From NCBI RefSeq assembly GCF_006345825.1, contig NZ_VCIX01000092.1, positions 2,170,001 to 2,234,000 on the forward strand: a stretch of DNA of 64,000 nucleotides. The letters run 5' to 3'. This document shows, piece by piece, positions 10,266 through 18,040 of this stretch. The stretch's first letter is position 1, and every line of letters begins with the position of its first letter. The position numbers and the translations under genes are program-made. This DNA is from Paenibacillus paridis. GTDB lineage: Bacteria > Bacillota > Bacilli > Paenibacillales > Paenibacillaceae. The notes beneath the pieces are model-generated. The model was not told the origin of the DNA and did not search any database. It was given only the letters and a program-made list of their open reading frames with translations.

Positions 10266-10667
10266 TTAATTTGATCCTTCATATAAATAGAAGGGATAAA
10301 CCTGATTGAATAGGTTATTCGTTGTTCTAACCTCATACTGTACATGAATCAACAGCTTCTGTTCGTTGGCCTGATCACGTTCAACGGTAACCTCTACCTC
10401 ATGTACGCGAGACTCCCACATGCGAATGGATTCTTCCACCTCTGCTTCGATTAAACGTAATGTCGTATCATCATTACCTTCGAATAAATAACGATCAATC
10501 CCGCAGCCATACTCTGGACGCATAATTCGTTCGCCCTTAGGCGTCCAAATGATGATTTTGATGGCCTCTGCAATATCTTCCTCGTATTCTGCATGCTTAA
10601 TGCGGCCAGTAAGCTCATCCACTTCGATGGGAAACTTCCAGCCACGGCCCAAAAATTCCTTAGACAT
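10266..10667 (-). CDS. gp25/GPW-like baseplate wedge protein (Afp9-like)
   Basis: This 133-residue protein matches the GPW/gp25 family in length and in the central signature 'NIIIWTPKGERIMRPEYGCG'-like region, seen here as 'IIWTPKGERIMRPEYGCGI' followed by 'RYLFE'. The conserved Arg-Pro-Glu-(Tyr/Phe)-Gly block seeds sheath assembly on the wedge in related systems. The RBS is GGAGGG, 6 nt before ATG. It lies between the spike and J-like genes, the usual order. Confidence 0.93.
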   Translation of the reverse strand: MSKEFLGRGWKFPIEVDELTGRIKHAEYEEDIAEAIKIIIWTPKGERIMRPEYGCGIDRYLFEGNDDTTLRLIEAEVEESIRMWESRVHEVEVTVERDQANEQKLLIHVQYEVRTTNNLFNQVYPFYLYEGSN

Positions 10668-10691
10668 TGCAAGCCCTCCGAACCTACCTTA

Positions 10692-11417
10692 TTAATTAAT
10701 TTTCACGATAGAGCCCTTTATCGTAATTAGCCCATCGGACTTAAGATTCAAGGCTGCTGATGCCTTAAGATCAAGCGTTGCAGCTGCTTCGATTGCAATT
10801 TGTGTAGATTTCAGCTTAATGGCTTTGCTGCTTTCAATGGTGGCGTCTCCCTTATTGTTGATTACAATTTTGGTCGTTCCACTTTTTACTTCTATTTCAT
10901 TGCTGGAGCCGCCCTTTATCGTAATGATGGTTTGACCATTTTGCTCCTGCAGCTTTATCGTATCGTCCTTCTCCGAGATGACCAGCTGCTGCCCTTTTTT
11001 GGTCTTCATCGTAATTTTGCCATTCCCATCCGTATCGTCAAACATCATCTCATGCCCAGCCCTTGACGTGATTTTACGGATATTATTTTTTTCATCCTTG
11101 CCAGAGGGTGGTGGTCCTTGCTTGTTCCACAGGCTGCCGATCACGATCGGTTCTCGAATATCTCCCATTTGAAAGGCAACCAGCACTTCATCGCCTACCT
11201 CAGGCAAAAACAAAGTACCGCGACCGCCACCAGCCATTAATGTTGTCATTCGTGCCCAGTCAAGAGCATTCTTGTCATCAAGGATCGGTATCTTCACTTT
11301 TACGCGCCCCAAGTTTTCCGGGTCCTTATTGTCCGTAACAATCCCTACGTATACGCCTTGAACGAGCCCTAGCAATCGGTCATTCATCGAATTAAGTGAT
11401 TCAAACATTTCATTCAT
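10692..11417 (-). CDS. Spike tip protein, gpV/gp5-like (C-terminal part of Afp8)
   Basis: This 241-residue protein has an OB-fold start ('GVYVGIVTDNKDPENLGRVK', 'LPEVGDEVLVAFQMGDIREP', 'IGSLWN') typical of gpV/gp5 spike proteins. The second half is a series of short strand repeats rich in K/T/I ('TIKLQEQNGQTIITIKGG', 'KIVINNKGDATIESS'), consistent with a trimeric beta-helix needle. In Afp this function is fused to the gpD-like part; here the two are adjacent separate genes, 2 bp apart. No separate PAAR gene follows, so the beta-helix may form the tip itself. Confidence 0.9.
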   Translation of the reverse strand: MNEMFESLNSMNDRLLGLVQGVYVGIVTDNKDPENLGRVKVKIPILDDKNALDWARMTTLMAGGGRGTLFLPEVGDEVLVAFQMGDIREPIVIGSLWNKQGPPPSGKDEKNNIRKITSRAGHEMMFDDTDGNGKITMKTKKGQQLVISEKDDTIKLQEQNGQTIITIKGGSSNEIEVKSGTTKIVINNKGDATIESSKAIKLKSTQIAIEAAATLDLKASAALNLKSDGLITIKGSIVKIN

Positions 11418-11419
11418 GC

Positions 11420-12520
11420 CTACACCGCATTTCCTTGCACCCTGAACTGGGTTGTATAACCAGATTCGTCTATCGTATGGGTGGCGCTATTTATATAATA
11501 AGGCTGGTTTAAACGTTTACCGAGTCCATCAAGCTTGATATATCTTCCAGCGCGAATTTCAGGGAGTCCCAGACATTCCGCATTGCCAGAAAGTAGTCTC
11601 ATTGCCCGTTCGTCCATCGCTGCTTCAGCCTTTTCTTTTGCATCTTGAGTATCTTCTACATTTAAATATAAAAATTCCTCGAAATCGCCTAATGGCTTAA
11701 GCAAATCGGGACCTGTCTTTGAATTCGAACCTATTTTACTGACAGATGTCGAGGAAGCCTCGATAACCTGTTGATTTTTTGCATCCCAGCTCTTCACCGT
11801 AACCTTAGTCACCTGGTCTGAAATGTTCTGCTCTAGACTAAAATGCATTAAATGTTTGCCCCAGGACAATGTCATCAGCGGGGTCTTATTTACGTTTTTT
11901 TTGCGAAAATACAATGTTTTGCCTACAATATAAAACTCATAGTTTAAGCTTTGTGCGAGATCTTGCAAAAATTGATAGTCATTTCCCGGTTTTTTCGGAA
12001 AGCTTGGGATAACCTTTGTTGTTGCATCAATGACGAAGCTATTTGCTCCATATTTTTGTCCGAGCTCCTTGACAACGTCCGATATTTTTTTGTTAGACCA
12101 CGTTTTCGCATTGCGGCCTCTCATCATTTTGAAAGATAAATCCATTCCCGTTACTTTTAATTTTGGCGCTTCTCCCCGTTGAAACTCTATATCGACAGAT
12201 GTGATGTAGCCAAAAAACATAGGCGTCATCCGATCGGTATAGCCCATATGAACCTCAATCGATGTTCCAAGCACTAATAACTGATCCAGCCATTGAAAGT
12301 CTCTGCTAATCAAGTTATAAGCATTAACAATCGTAAAGCTGATCGTATCCGATTCTTGCGAGGTTGTCGTGTCGACGGATAACGAATGAATGGCCATGCC
12401 CTCGCGTACTGCATCCTTATCATTGATAAGCAGCTTAAAGCCCGGTGCGATAAACTTTCGATATTTCGTTTCAAGCTCATCGAAGGTATGCTTTTCAGTT
12501 CCTAATTTCAAATTGCTCAT
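11420..12520 (-). CDS. gpD-like hub protein (N-terminal part of Afp8; VgrG-like)
   Basis: The protein has 366 residues from the ATG at 12520. An in-frame GTG 12 nt upstream is an alternative and the RBS AAGGTGAG does not decide between them. The features are those of the phage late-control D / VgrG base: 'EVHMGYTDRMTPMFFGYITS', 'KYGANSFVIDATTKV', 'YQFLQDLAQSLNYEFYIVGK', and a C-terminal 'GRYIKLDGLGKRLNQPYYI'. It forms the hub that joins the tube end to the spike. The spike gene follows at once, and the LysM adaptor gene ends 17 bp upstream. Confidence 0.9.
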   Translation of the reverse strand: MSNLKLGTEKHTFDELETKYRKFIAPGFKLLINDKDAVREGMAIHSLSVDTTTSQESDTISFTIVNAYNLISRDFQWLDQLLVLGTSIEVHMGYTDRMTPMFFGYITSVDIEFQRGEAPKLKVTGMDLSFKMMRGRNAKTWSNKKISDVVKELGQKYGANSFVIDATTKVIPSFPKKPGNDYQFLQDLAQSLNYEFYIVGKTLYFRKKNVNKTPLMTLSWGKHLMHFSLEQNISDQVTKVTVKSWDAKNQQVIEASSTSVSKIGSNSKTGPDLLKPLGDFEEFLYLNVEDTQDAKEKAEAAMDERAMRLLSGNAECLGLPEIRAGRYIKLDGLGKRLNQPYYINSATHTIDESGYTTQFRVQGNAV

Positions 12521-12537
12521 GGTCGATATCACTCACC

Positions 12538-13167
12538 TTATCCGTACAAGCGTGGAATCTTAATCACTGTTCCCGATTCAAGCCGTTTTGGATTCTCGAT
12601 GCCGTTGGCACGGGCAATTTCCCTCCACATTCCCGGATCCTCGTATTCCTCTGCAGCAATATGCCATAATTGATCTCCTTGCTTAATCATTCGTTGCTTG
12701 GTGCGGTCGGCGGATTGGCGAGGAATATGCTTGAATTGCTCTGTGATGCTCTGAACCGCTTTGAAGGTAACATTCAATGTGGCTCGTACCGGAATTCCAG
12801 AATCAAGGAACATGGTATACTTCTGGGACACCTTCTCAACAACGCCTTTAAACTGCAAGGTTCCCCATACAAATTTACATAGCGGAGGCGCGTGCAAATC
12901 CTTATCCACGTCCAGTAAGCCGGCGATTTGAGCCGTATGCTTTCTAACATCCGTTCTTTTCTCATAGGAGTCAAAAAACAAATCCATACTCAACGTCGTA
13001 GCTTCTCCGCTTATAAATTGTGCGATTGGCTGCGATAATCCCGGAATTGTCTGCCAAGAATATTGATTGGAGGATTCCATGACATACTCGTTTGGATTAA
13101 ACAATACATCAATACGTTCTGTGGTAGGCCCATAATGGACCAAGATCATTGCTTTCTTAAGTGCCAA
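12538..13167 (-). CDS. LysM-containing tube-baseplate adaptor (Afp7-like)
   Basis: The start is best placed at TTG 13167: GAGGTGAG lies 7 nt upstream and the product then begins M-ALKKAMI, as in relatives. A GTG at 13179 overlaps that RBS. Residues 1 to about 150 form the CIS tube/adaptor domain ('VLFNPNEYVMESSNQYSW', 'TLSMDLFFDSYEKRTDVR'). The last 50 residues are a LysM module ('KQGDQLWHIAAEEYEDPGMW', 'IARANGIENPKRL'). The protein fastens the inner tube to the hub, and the LysM fold here is structural, not wall-binding. It lies directly upstream of the gpD-like gene. Confidence 0.92.
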   Translation of the reverse strand: MALKKAMILVHYGPTTERIDVLFNPNEYVMESSNQYSWQTIPGLSQPIAQFISGEATTLSMDLFFDSYEKRTDVRKHTAQIAGLLDVDKDLHAPPLCKFVWGTLQFKGVVEKVSQKYTMFLDSGIPVRATLNVTFKAVQSITEQFKHIPRQSADRTKQRMIKQGDQLWHIAAEEYEDPGMWREIARANGIENPKRLESGTVIKIPRLYG

Positions 13168-13201
13168 CTTCAATCTCACCTCTATCTATTTAAAAATAGA
13201 A

Positions 13202-16200
13202 CTAGTGCCCTCTTCGCTGCTGTTCCAATCGAATGCGGCTCGAAAACTCCCTATACATTTGATCCGTTAGTCGTTTCATATCCAAGCTAGGCTTGGACCA
13301 TTGTACCTTCGCCTGATTCAGATCACTTTCCACTGTTCTAATCGCCGACTCCAAGCTTTTAATGATTTCCTTCTCAGGTGCTTCTTTCGGTGCCGGCTTT
13401 AACACAACTTCAAGAGGAACAGCTTTCATAGGCTGCATCTCCTTGGTAAGCAGGGTCGATCTAACCTTTAGCCGATCCATTTCGCGCTGCGCCGTTGGTG
13501 AAGCTTCGCCTCTTTCGACAAGCTGAAACCGTTGCAAATTAACTAATGATTTACGATTCTTATTGATTTGGCTGGCGACCTGTGCATGATTCGTTGAAGT
13601 CGTAATATTTTTTGAAATCCGCTCATTTATTTGGTTTGTTATAAGAGTTGAGTTGATTCTATTCGTCACGTTATTTGTACGATTCACAACATGGCTCACT
13701 TCATTAGTCTCATTGCGTTGTTGACGTACCACATTGGCTACTTGGCGTTTCTCATTCGTTTGATTAAACTCATTTCTTTGATCCGTTGAATGTGTATGAA
13801 TAATCATACGGTTACGGTTCGTTATCCGAATTTGATTCGTCAAACGTGCTTCATTCGTTACGTCATTCGTCCTATTTATTATATTGCTGATCTGATTCGT
13901 CTCATTCTGTAGTCGACGTACCACATTCGCTACTTGCCTAATCTCACTCGTTCGATTCAGCTCACTAGACTGATTCTGTTTAGTCCCCTGATTCGTTGTT
14001 TCTGTTTGGTTTGTCTTACGCGTTTGATTCGTTATACGATGTTGGTTTATCACTCGTGCTTTGCTTGTCACGGAATAGGTGACATTATTCATCCGATGGA
14101 GGACATTGCTGATTTGGTTCGACTCATTCCGTAGTCGACGCACCACATTCGCTACATGTCTCGTCTCATTCGTTCGAATCAGCTCATTAGACTGATTCTG
14201 CTCATTCTTTTGATTCGTTGTTTCTGTTTGATTTGTCTTAACCGTTCGGTTCGTTATGCGTACATGATTCGTTAAACGAGCTTCATTCATTACGTTATTC
14301 GTCCGGTTCAGGACATTGCTAATCTGGTTCGACTCATTCCGCAGTCGACGCACCACATTCGCTACCTGTCTCGTCTCATTCATTGGGTTCAGCTCATTGG
14401 ACTGAATCTGGTCATTTTTTTGATTCGTTGTTTCTGTTTGATTGGTTGGTCCTATTATTTTTGGCTGACGGATGTGATTCGTTATACGATGTTGGTTCAT
14501 CATTCGTGCTTTATTCGTCACGGTATACGTCACGTTATTCATCCGATTCACAACAAGACTCACTTGGTTCGTCTCATTCCGTAGTCGGCGCACCCTATTC
14601 GCTACCTGTTTCGTTTCATTCGTTTGATTCAGCTCATTAGACTGATTCTGGTCATTCTTTTGATTCGTTGTTTCTGCTTGATGAGTTGGTCCGATTACAT
14701 TCGTCTGATGAGTTTGATTCGTTATACGATGTTGTTGATTTATCACTCGTGCTTTATTCGTCATCGTATACGTCACGTTATTCATCTGATTCACGACATG
14801 GCTCACTTGGTTCGTCTCATTCCGTAGTCGACGCACCACATTTGCTACCTGTAGAGTCTCATTCGTTCGATTCAGCTCAAAAGGCTCATTTGGGCCATTC
14901 TTTATATTTATTGGATATGTATGATTCGTTTTAACCATTCGGTTCGTTAAGCGTATAAAATTCGTCAAACGTGCTTCATTTGTTATGTTATTCGTCCGAT
15001 TCAAGATATTGCTGATCTGGTTGGTTTCATTCCATAGTCGAGACACCACATTGGCTACCTGTTTCGTTTCATTCGTTCGACTCGGCTCAACAGACTGATT
15101 CTGATTGTTCTCCTGATTCGATGTTTCTGTTTGATTCATCTTGAGCGTTTTTTTCGTTATAAGATGTTGGATTATCACTCGTGCTTTATTCGTCACGGAA
15201 TAGGTCACGTTATTCATCCGATTCAGAACATTGCTAATCTGGTTCGTCTCGTTCCGTAATCGACGCACCACATTCGCTACCTGTCTCGTCTCATTCGTTC
15301 GATTCAGCTTAATAGGCTGATTCTGGTCATTCTTTTGATTCTTTGTTTCTGTTTGATTCGACTTAACCGTACGATTCGTTATACGTACCTGATTCGTCAC
15401 GCTATTCGACTGATTCACAACTTGGCTCACTTGGCTCGTCTCGCTCAGTTGTCTACGCACCACATTCGCTACCTGACTCTTCTCATTCGCTTGATTCAGC
15501 TCAACAGGCTGATTCTGGTCATTCATTTGAATCTTTGTTTCTATTTGATTTGACATACGAGATGGATTTGTTATTCGATGTTGTTTCATCACTCGTGCTC
15601 TATTCGTCACGGAATACGTCACGTTATTCATCCGATTCATAACATCACTGATCGCACTCGCTTCATGGCGTTTTCGACGCACCACATTCGCTATCTGACC
15701 AGTCTGATTCGGTTGTCGCAACTCATTAGTCTGATACTGGTCATTTTTTATGTTTGTTGTTTCGGTTTGATTTGTCTTAATCGTTCGATTCGTTATACGT
15801 ACCTGGTTCGTCAATTGAGCTTCATTCGTCACATTATTGGTCCGATTCACTACATGGCTCACCTGGTTCGTCTCATTACGCTGACGACGTACCACATTCG
15901 CCACCTGACGCTTCTCCCTAGTGTCATTCAGCGCTTGGGTTTGGTTCGTCGTACGGTTTTGATTCGTCAAACGAACTTCATCCACTACCTTATTCGTCCG
16001 ATTCACAACATGACTCACCTGGTTCGTTTCACTACGTTGACGACGTACCACATTTGCAACCTGACGCCTCTCGCTGCCTTCTTGTAGCTCAAGCACATGC
16101 TGTGATGCCACATTCCTACGCTTCGCATTCTGATTTTCTTCAAGCATGCTCGGATGACTAGAATGCTGGATCCTCTCCAGCGTTCTTGCACTTTCTATGA

Positions 16201-16888
16201 AATCCGCATGTCGCCTGATGCTCTCAGGAACGGTTAAAGTCTTCTGCACCTTCTGCCTTTGTGGCAATTGGTCGGGGGATTGCGAACTAATTAGTGTAGG
16301 TGTTAAGCTTGCTGAAGGCAGCCTTTGCAGCTTATCAAATTGTTGCTTTACAGTCTGGAGTGTGTTCACGATTGCTTGCAGATGCAGGGGAACGCGAATA
16401 CGATTGATCGGAATTATAATTTCTTGCTTGGCGGATCGTAGATCCACAAGTGAGACTGCTGGAATTTTCACGGGAACGCCCAATAGCAACTCTTTTTCTG
16501 CTTGCACTTTCCTACCCGTAAGCAATTGCTCCGCTTGTTTGCTGCCTTCCTTCAACAGCACGGTAATCTGTCTATTCTGACGGATCATCGATGTTGCCAT
16601 AGCCCCATTGATCCGTTGAAAATCCGAATTTAAATGAATGACTCGATTCATTTGAGTATGAATAAAGGTCAATTTAACGTGCAATGGCATCACTGGATAC
16701 GTACGTGATATCGATATTTGAATGGGGCGATCTCTGAATGCAGCTTTCCGAGCACCAGCCGACTCCACATGCACCATACCGCTCCGATTAGTGGCTTGCC
16801 CAACAACCCAACCATATTTCATCGATAAACGATCTGCAAAAGTGCCGTCTGTCAAACGAATCGATTTTAATGGATTAGATGATTTCAT
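13202..16888 (-). CDS. Giant Asn/Thr-rich repeat protein of the eCIS; candidate tape measure or lumen protein
   Basis: This 1228-residue protein has a strong RBS (AAGGGGG) and ATG at 16888. Residues 1 to about 270 are ordinary sequence with no recognised fold. About 275-1075 hold twelve modules, each opening with 'QVANVVRRLRNETNQISNV'-like sequence and continuing with TN-rich tracts such as 'RITNRTVKTNQTETTNQ'. Hydrophobic residues in each module head (V, V/V, L, I, V/L, M/T, V) follow a 3-4 heptad spacing, suggesting coiled coil. The C-terminus ends 'LTDQMYREFSSRIRLEQQRR', like the Arg-rich tails I recall from small proteins at this locus position. It lies between the second tube and LysM genes. 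No other long tape-measure-like gene is visible. Function is inferred only. Confidence 0.85.
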   Translation of the reverse strand: MKSSNPLKSIRLTDGTFADRLSMKYGWVVGQATNRSGMVHVESAGARKAAFRDRPIQISISRTYPVMPLHVKLTFIHTQMNRVIHLNSDFQRINGAMATSMIRQNRQITVLLKEGSKQAEQLLTGRKVQAEKELLLGVPVKIPAVSLVDLRSAKQEIIIPINRIRVPLHLQAIVNTLQTVKQQFDKLQRLPSASLTPTLISSQSPDQLPQRQKVQKTLTVPESIRRHADFIESARTLERIQHSSHPSMLEENQNAKRRNVASQHVLELQEGSERRQVANVVRRQRSETNQVSHVVNRTNKVVDEVRLTNQNRTTNQTQALNDTREKRQVANVVRRQRNETNQVSHVVNRTNNVTNEAQLTNQVRITNRTIKTNQTETTNIKNDQYQTNELRQPNQTGQIANVVRRKRHEASAISDVMNRMNNVTYSVTNRARVMKQHRITNPSRMSNQIETKIQMNDQNQPVELNQANEKSQVANVVRRQLSETSQVSQVVNQSNSVTNQVRITNRTVKSNQTETKNQKNDQNQPIKLNRTNETRQVANVVRRLRNETNQISNVLNRMNNVTYSVTNKARVIIQHLITKKTLKMNQTETSNQENNQNQSVEPSRTNETKQVANVVSRLWNETNQISNILNRTNNITNEARLTNFIRLTNRMVKTNHTYPINIKNGPNEPFELNRTNETLQVANVVRRLRNETNQVSHVVNQMNNVTYTMTNKARVINQQHRITNQTHQTNVIGPTHQAETTNQKNDQNQSNELNQTNETKQVANRVRRLRNETNQVSLVVNRMNNVTYTVTNKARMMNQHRITNHIRQPKIIGPTNQTETTNQKNDQIQSNELNPMNETRQVANVVRRLRNESNQISNVLNRTNNVMNEARLTNHVRITNRTVKTNQTETTNQKNEQNQSNELIRTNETRHVANVVRRLRNESNQISNVLHRMNNVTYSVTSKARVINQHRITNQTRKTNQTETTNQGTKQNQSSELNRTSEIRQVANVVRRLQNETNQISNIINRTNDVTNEARLTNQIRITNRNRMIIHTHSTDQRNEFNQTNEKRQVANVVRQQRNETNEVSHVVNRTNNVTNRINSTLITNQINERISKNITTSTNHAQVASQINKNRKSLVNLQRFQLVERGEASPTAQREMDRLKVRSTLLTKEMQPMKAVPLEVVLKPAPKEAPEKEIIKSLESAIRTVESDLNQAKVQWSKPSLDMKRLTDQMYREFSSRIRLEQQRRGH
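13660..16075 (-). repeat. Twelve in-frame tandem modules within the 1228-residue gene
   Basis: The conserved word encoding Ala-Asn-Val-Val (ACCACATT on the plus strand) starts at about 13728, 13919, 14142, 14352, 14592, 14835, 15045, 15267, 15459, 15681, 15891 and 16047. The spacings correspond to modules of 52, 70, 74, 64, 74, 70, 81, 80, 70, 74 and 64 residues from N to C. The run 70-74-64 occurs twice. Two sub-types alternate loosely: 'RTNNVTNEARLTNQ' and 'RMNNVTYSVTNKARV'. This suggests growth by duplication of multi-module blocks. Confidence 0.9.
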
Positions 16889-16927
16889 TGCGTTGGCAAC
16901 CCCCTTACCTACTTATCAAATATGCGA

Positions 16928-17371
16928 TTACAACATTTTAAATCCATTATGTGTTAACTCTATTTGCTCTACCGCAACTTCACTAGCCGTAGCATTCATC
17001 TCCGGCCCCATCCACTTGGTTGGGTAAGCATCATAGAAATTCCAACGCCTGAACTCCTGATCGCGCTCATTATACAAAATAATGGAGCCGCTTTTTCTCG
17101 CGATTTTGCCCTCGACGACATCGTAATACCAATTCCATAACTCATTCGACAGAGTCATTCCCCGTTTTAACGAAAGAGGTACCAGTTTAGTGCGAGTGGG
17201 TAAACGATGAACATATTGATTCAAGCCGCCTTCTGCTACTTCTTCCACCTCTGTCTCGACACTAAGCCCACTTACCTCTGAGAACCCTGCGACCAGCATA
17301 CCGTCGAGCTCAACCATAAAGCGATACGCCCCAACTACATACGGCCGTACTTGATCTGTTCGTTGATTCAC
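16928..17371 (-). CDS. Tube protein, second copy (Afp5-like, gp19 fold)
   Basis: The start chosen is GTG at 17371, with AGGGGG 6 nt upstream. An ATG 24 nt earlier lies inside the preceding overlap region. The product (147 residues) has the tube signatures 'MVELDGMLVAGFSEVSGLSV' and 'NATASEVAVEQIELTHNGF', closely paralleling the first tube gene at 18041. In eCIS the second tube paralogue forms the baseplate-proximal ring that adapts the helical tube to the hub. It is placed just before the repeat protein and LysM adaptor genes. Confidence 0.93.
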   Translation of the reverse strand: MNQRTDQVRPYVVGAYRFMVELDGMLVAGFSEVSGLSVETEVEEVAEGGLNQYVHRLPTRTKLVPLSLKRGMTLSNELWNWYYDVVEGKIARKSGSIILYNERDQEFRRWNFYDAYPTKWMGPEMNATASEVAVEQIELTHNGFKML

Positions 17372-17381
17372 GCGAGACCCC

Positions 17382-17591
17382 CTACTTAAATACATCGAAA
17401 GGATTATGCCGATCTGGCTCGTCGCTCATCTTTCGATTAATCTTCGAAATTTCTTCACACCACTTGCGGCGTTCTCGGTGTTCCATATCCATAATGACAT
17501 CATGGGACCAGTGGAAGTAGTAAGCTATAAATCCGGTTTCTTCATAAAGACGACTCTCCGGATATAAGCTTAAGCCCCTTCCATCTCGGAT
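17382..17591 (-). CDS. DUF6760-like ORF without start codon, reached by a -1 frameshift
   Basis: This ORF is too short for ordinary ORF calling. The 69 codons from 17591 to the TAG at 17384-17382 encode 'LYEETGFIAYYFHWSHDVI', then 'MEHRERRKWCEEISKIN', ending 'NPFDVFK'. The pattern Y-E-E...A-Y-x-F-H-W...HRERR-x-W is what I remember for the small DUF6760 proteins of eCIS loci. Between the preceding in-frame stop and the conserved block there is no ATG, GTG or TTG; the first in-frame ATG lies in the middle of the domain. The frame is exactly -1 relative to the upstream tail-assembly gene, and the heptamer T TTT TTA sits at the junction. The predicted fusion is 119 + 69 = 188 residues. The tube GTG lies 10 nt downstream. 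Confidence 0.75.
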   Translation of the reverse strand: MRDGRGLSLYPESRLYEETGFIAYYFHWSHDVIMDMEHRERRKWCEEISKINRKMSDEPDRHNPFDVFK

Positions 17592-17947
17592 AAAAAAGAG
17601 ATATCTACCTCGTGTTCATGCTCACACTTGGGGCAAATTGCTTTTACTGACAGCTTCTCTGTCTCATTGATCTCACGGTACAGATTTTGCAAAAAAGCCA
17701 GATCAGCCGTAAAAAGTTTTTCAATCGTCTTCGTATCTACAGCGCGTAGATCACCAAGCTTAGTAATAACGCGAGCTAATAAAATGATCGTCAGATAACC
17801 TGGGTTTTGTTGTACGCGCTGATCTCTCATCGGTAGAATCTCATCGGCAGCCGTTGCCAATCTCATCGTACCCCTGCGATGCAAATTCCCATTTTCATCG
17901 ACATATCCTCTAGGCAACTCAAATTCATATTCTGTTTTGAAAGACAT
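17570..17947 (-). CDS. Tail-assembly (gpE/gpG-like) protein, zero-frame product
   Basis: ATG at 17947 has a good RBS (GAGGAG, 7 nt). An ATG 27 nt upstream lacks one. The product has 125 residues: 'FELPRGYVDENGNLHRRGTM', 'LATAADEILPMRDQRV', 'LTIILLARVITKLG', 'LFTADLAFLQNLYREIN'. These recur in small eCIS proteins placed between tube genes and annotated as tail assembly. A metal-binding-like 'CPKCEHEHEVD' is near the end. The zero frame stops only six codons after a T TTT TTA slippery heptamer. By analogy with phage lambda G/GT and P2 E/E', this would be the short chaperone form, with the -1 frame product as the extended form. Confidence 0.85.
   Translation of the reverse strand: MSFKTEYEFELPRGYVDENGNLHRRGTMRLATAADEILPMRDQRVQQNPGYLTIILLARVITKLGDLRAVDTKTIEKLFTADLAFLQNLYREINETEKLSVKAICPKCEHEHEVDISFLSEMEGA
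17591..17611 (-). promoter_or_regulatory. Predicted -1 programmed frameshift site with SD-like stimulator
   Basis: Reading the minus strand, GAGGT (17611-17607) is followed after 9 nt by TTTTTTA (17597-17591), in phase as T-TTT-TTA with zero-frame codons TCT TTT TTA. Both tRNAs can re-pair on TTT TTT after a -1 slip. An upstream SD at about this distance stimulates the E. coli dnaX shift. I saw no convincing stem-loop just downstream. Confidence 0.75.
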
Positions 17948-17995
17948 GTTGTCACTCCTCTTTACTTTATTCATTGCAAAAAAAGATAAGAAACG

Positions 17996-18034
17996 GACGA
18001 AGGAACAACGATAAATAACGTTGTTCCCCTGTCC
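17996..18034 (-). other. Hairpin after the tube gene, possible attenuator or mRNA-stability stem
   Basis: A 9-bp perfect stem (GGAACAACG / CGTTGTTCC, 18002-18010 and 18019-18027) with an 8-nt loop is extended by an outer GGAC/GTCC pairing. It lies between the tube stop codon (18041) and the next RBS. There is no immediate T-run on the minus strand, so partial termination or 3'-end protection of the abundant sheath-tube message is more likely than full termination. Confidence 0.5.
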
Positions 18035-18040
18035 TATTTA

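Noticed and set aside
13660..16075. Recurring ATTCGT/ACCACATTCGC words as a CRISPR array or DNA uptake signal
   Set aside because: The words are codons for Thr-Asn and Ala-Asn-Val-Val in one uninterrupted frame, with all spacings multiples of three. There are no constant repeats with unique spacers.
13934..16087. Plus-strand ORFs of 66-169 codons opposite the repeat gene (Leu/Ile/Arg- or Ser-rich)
   Set aside because: They are antisense shadows of the repeats, with no RBS and no protein-like composition.
17382..17591. DUF6760-like ORF as an ordinary gene with an internal ATG start
   Set aside because: The first in-frame ATG lies within the conserved block and would remove half the domain; no RBS stands before it.
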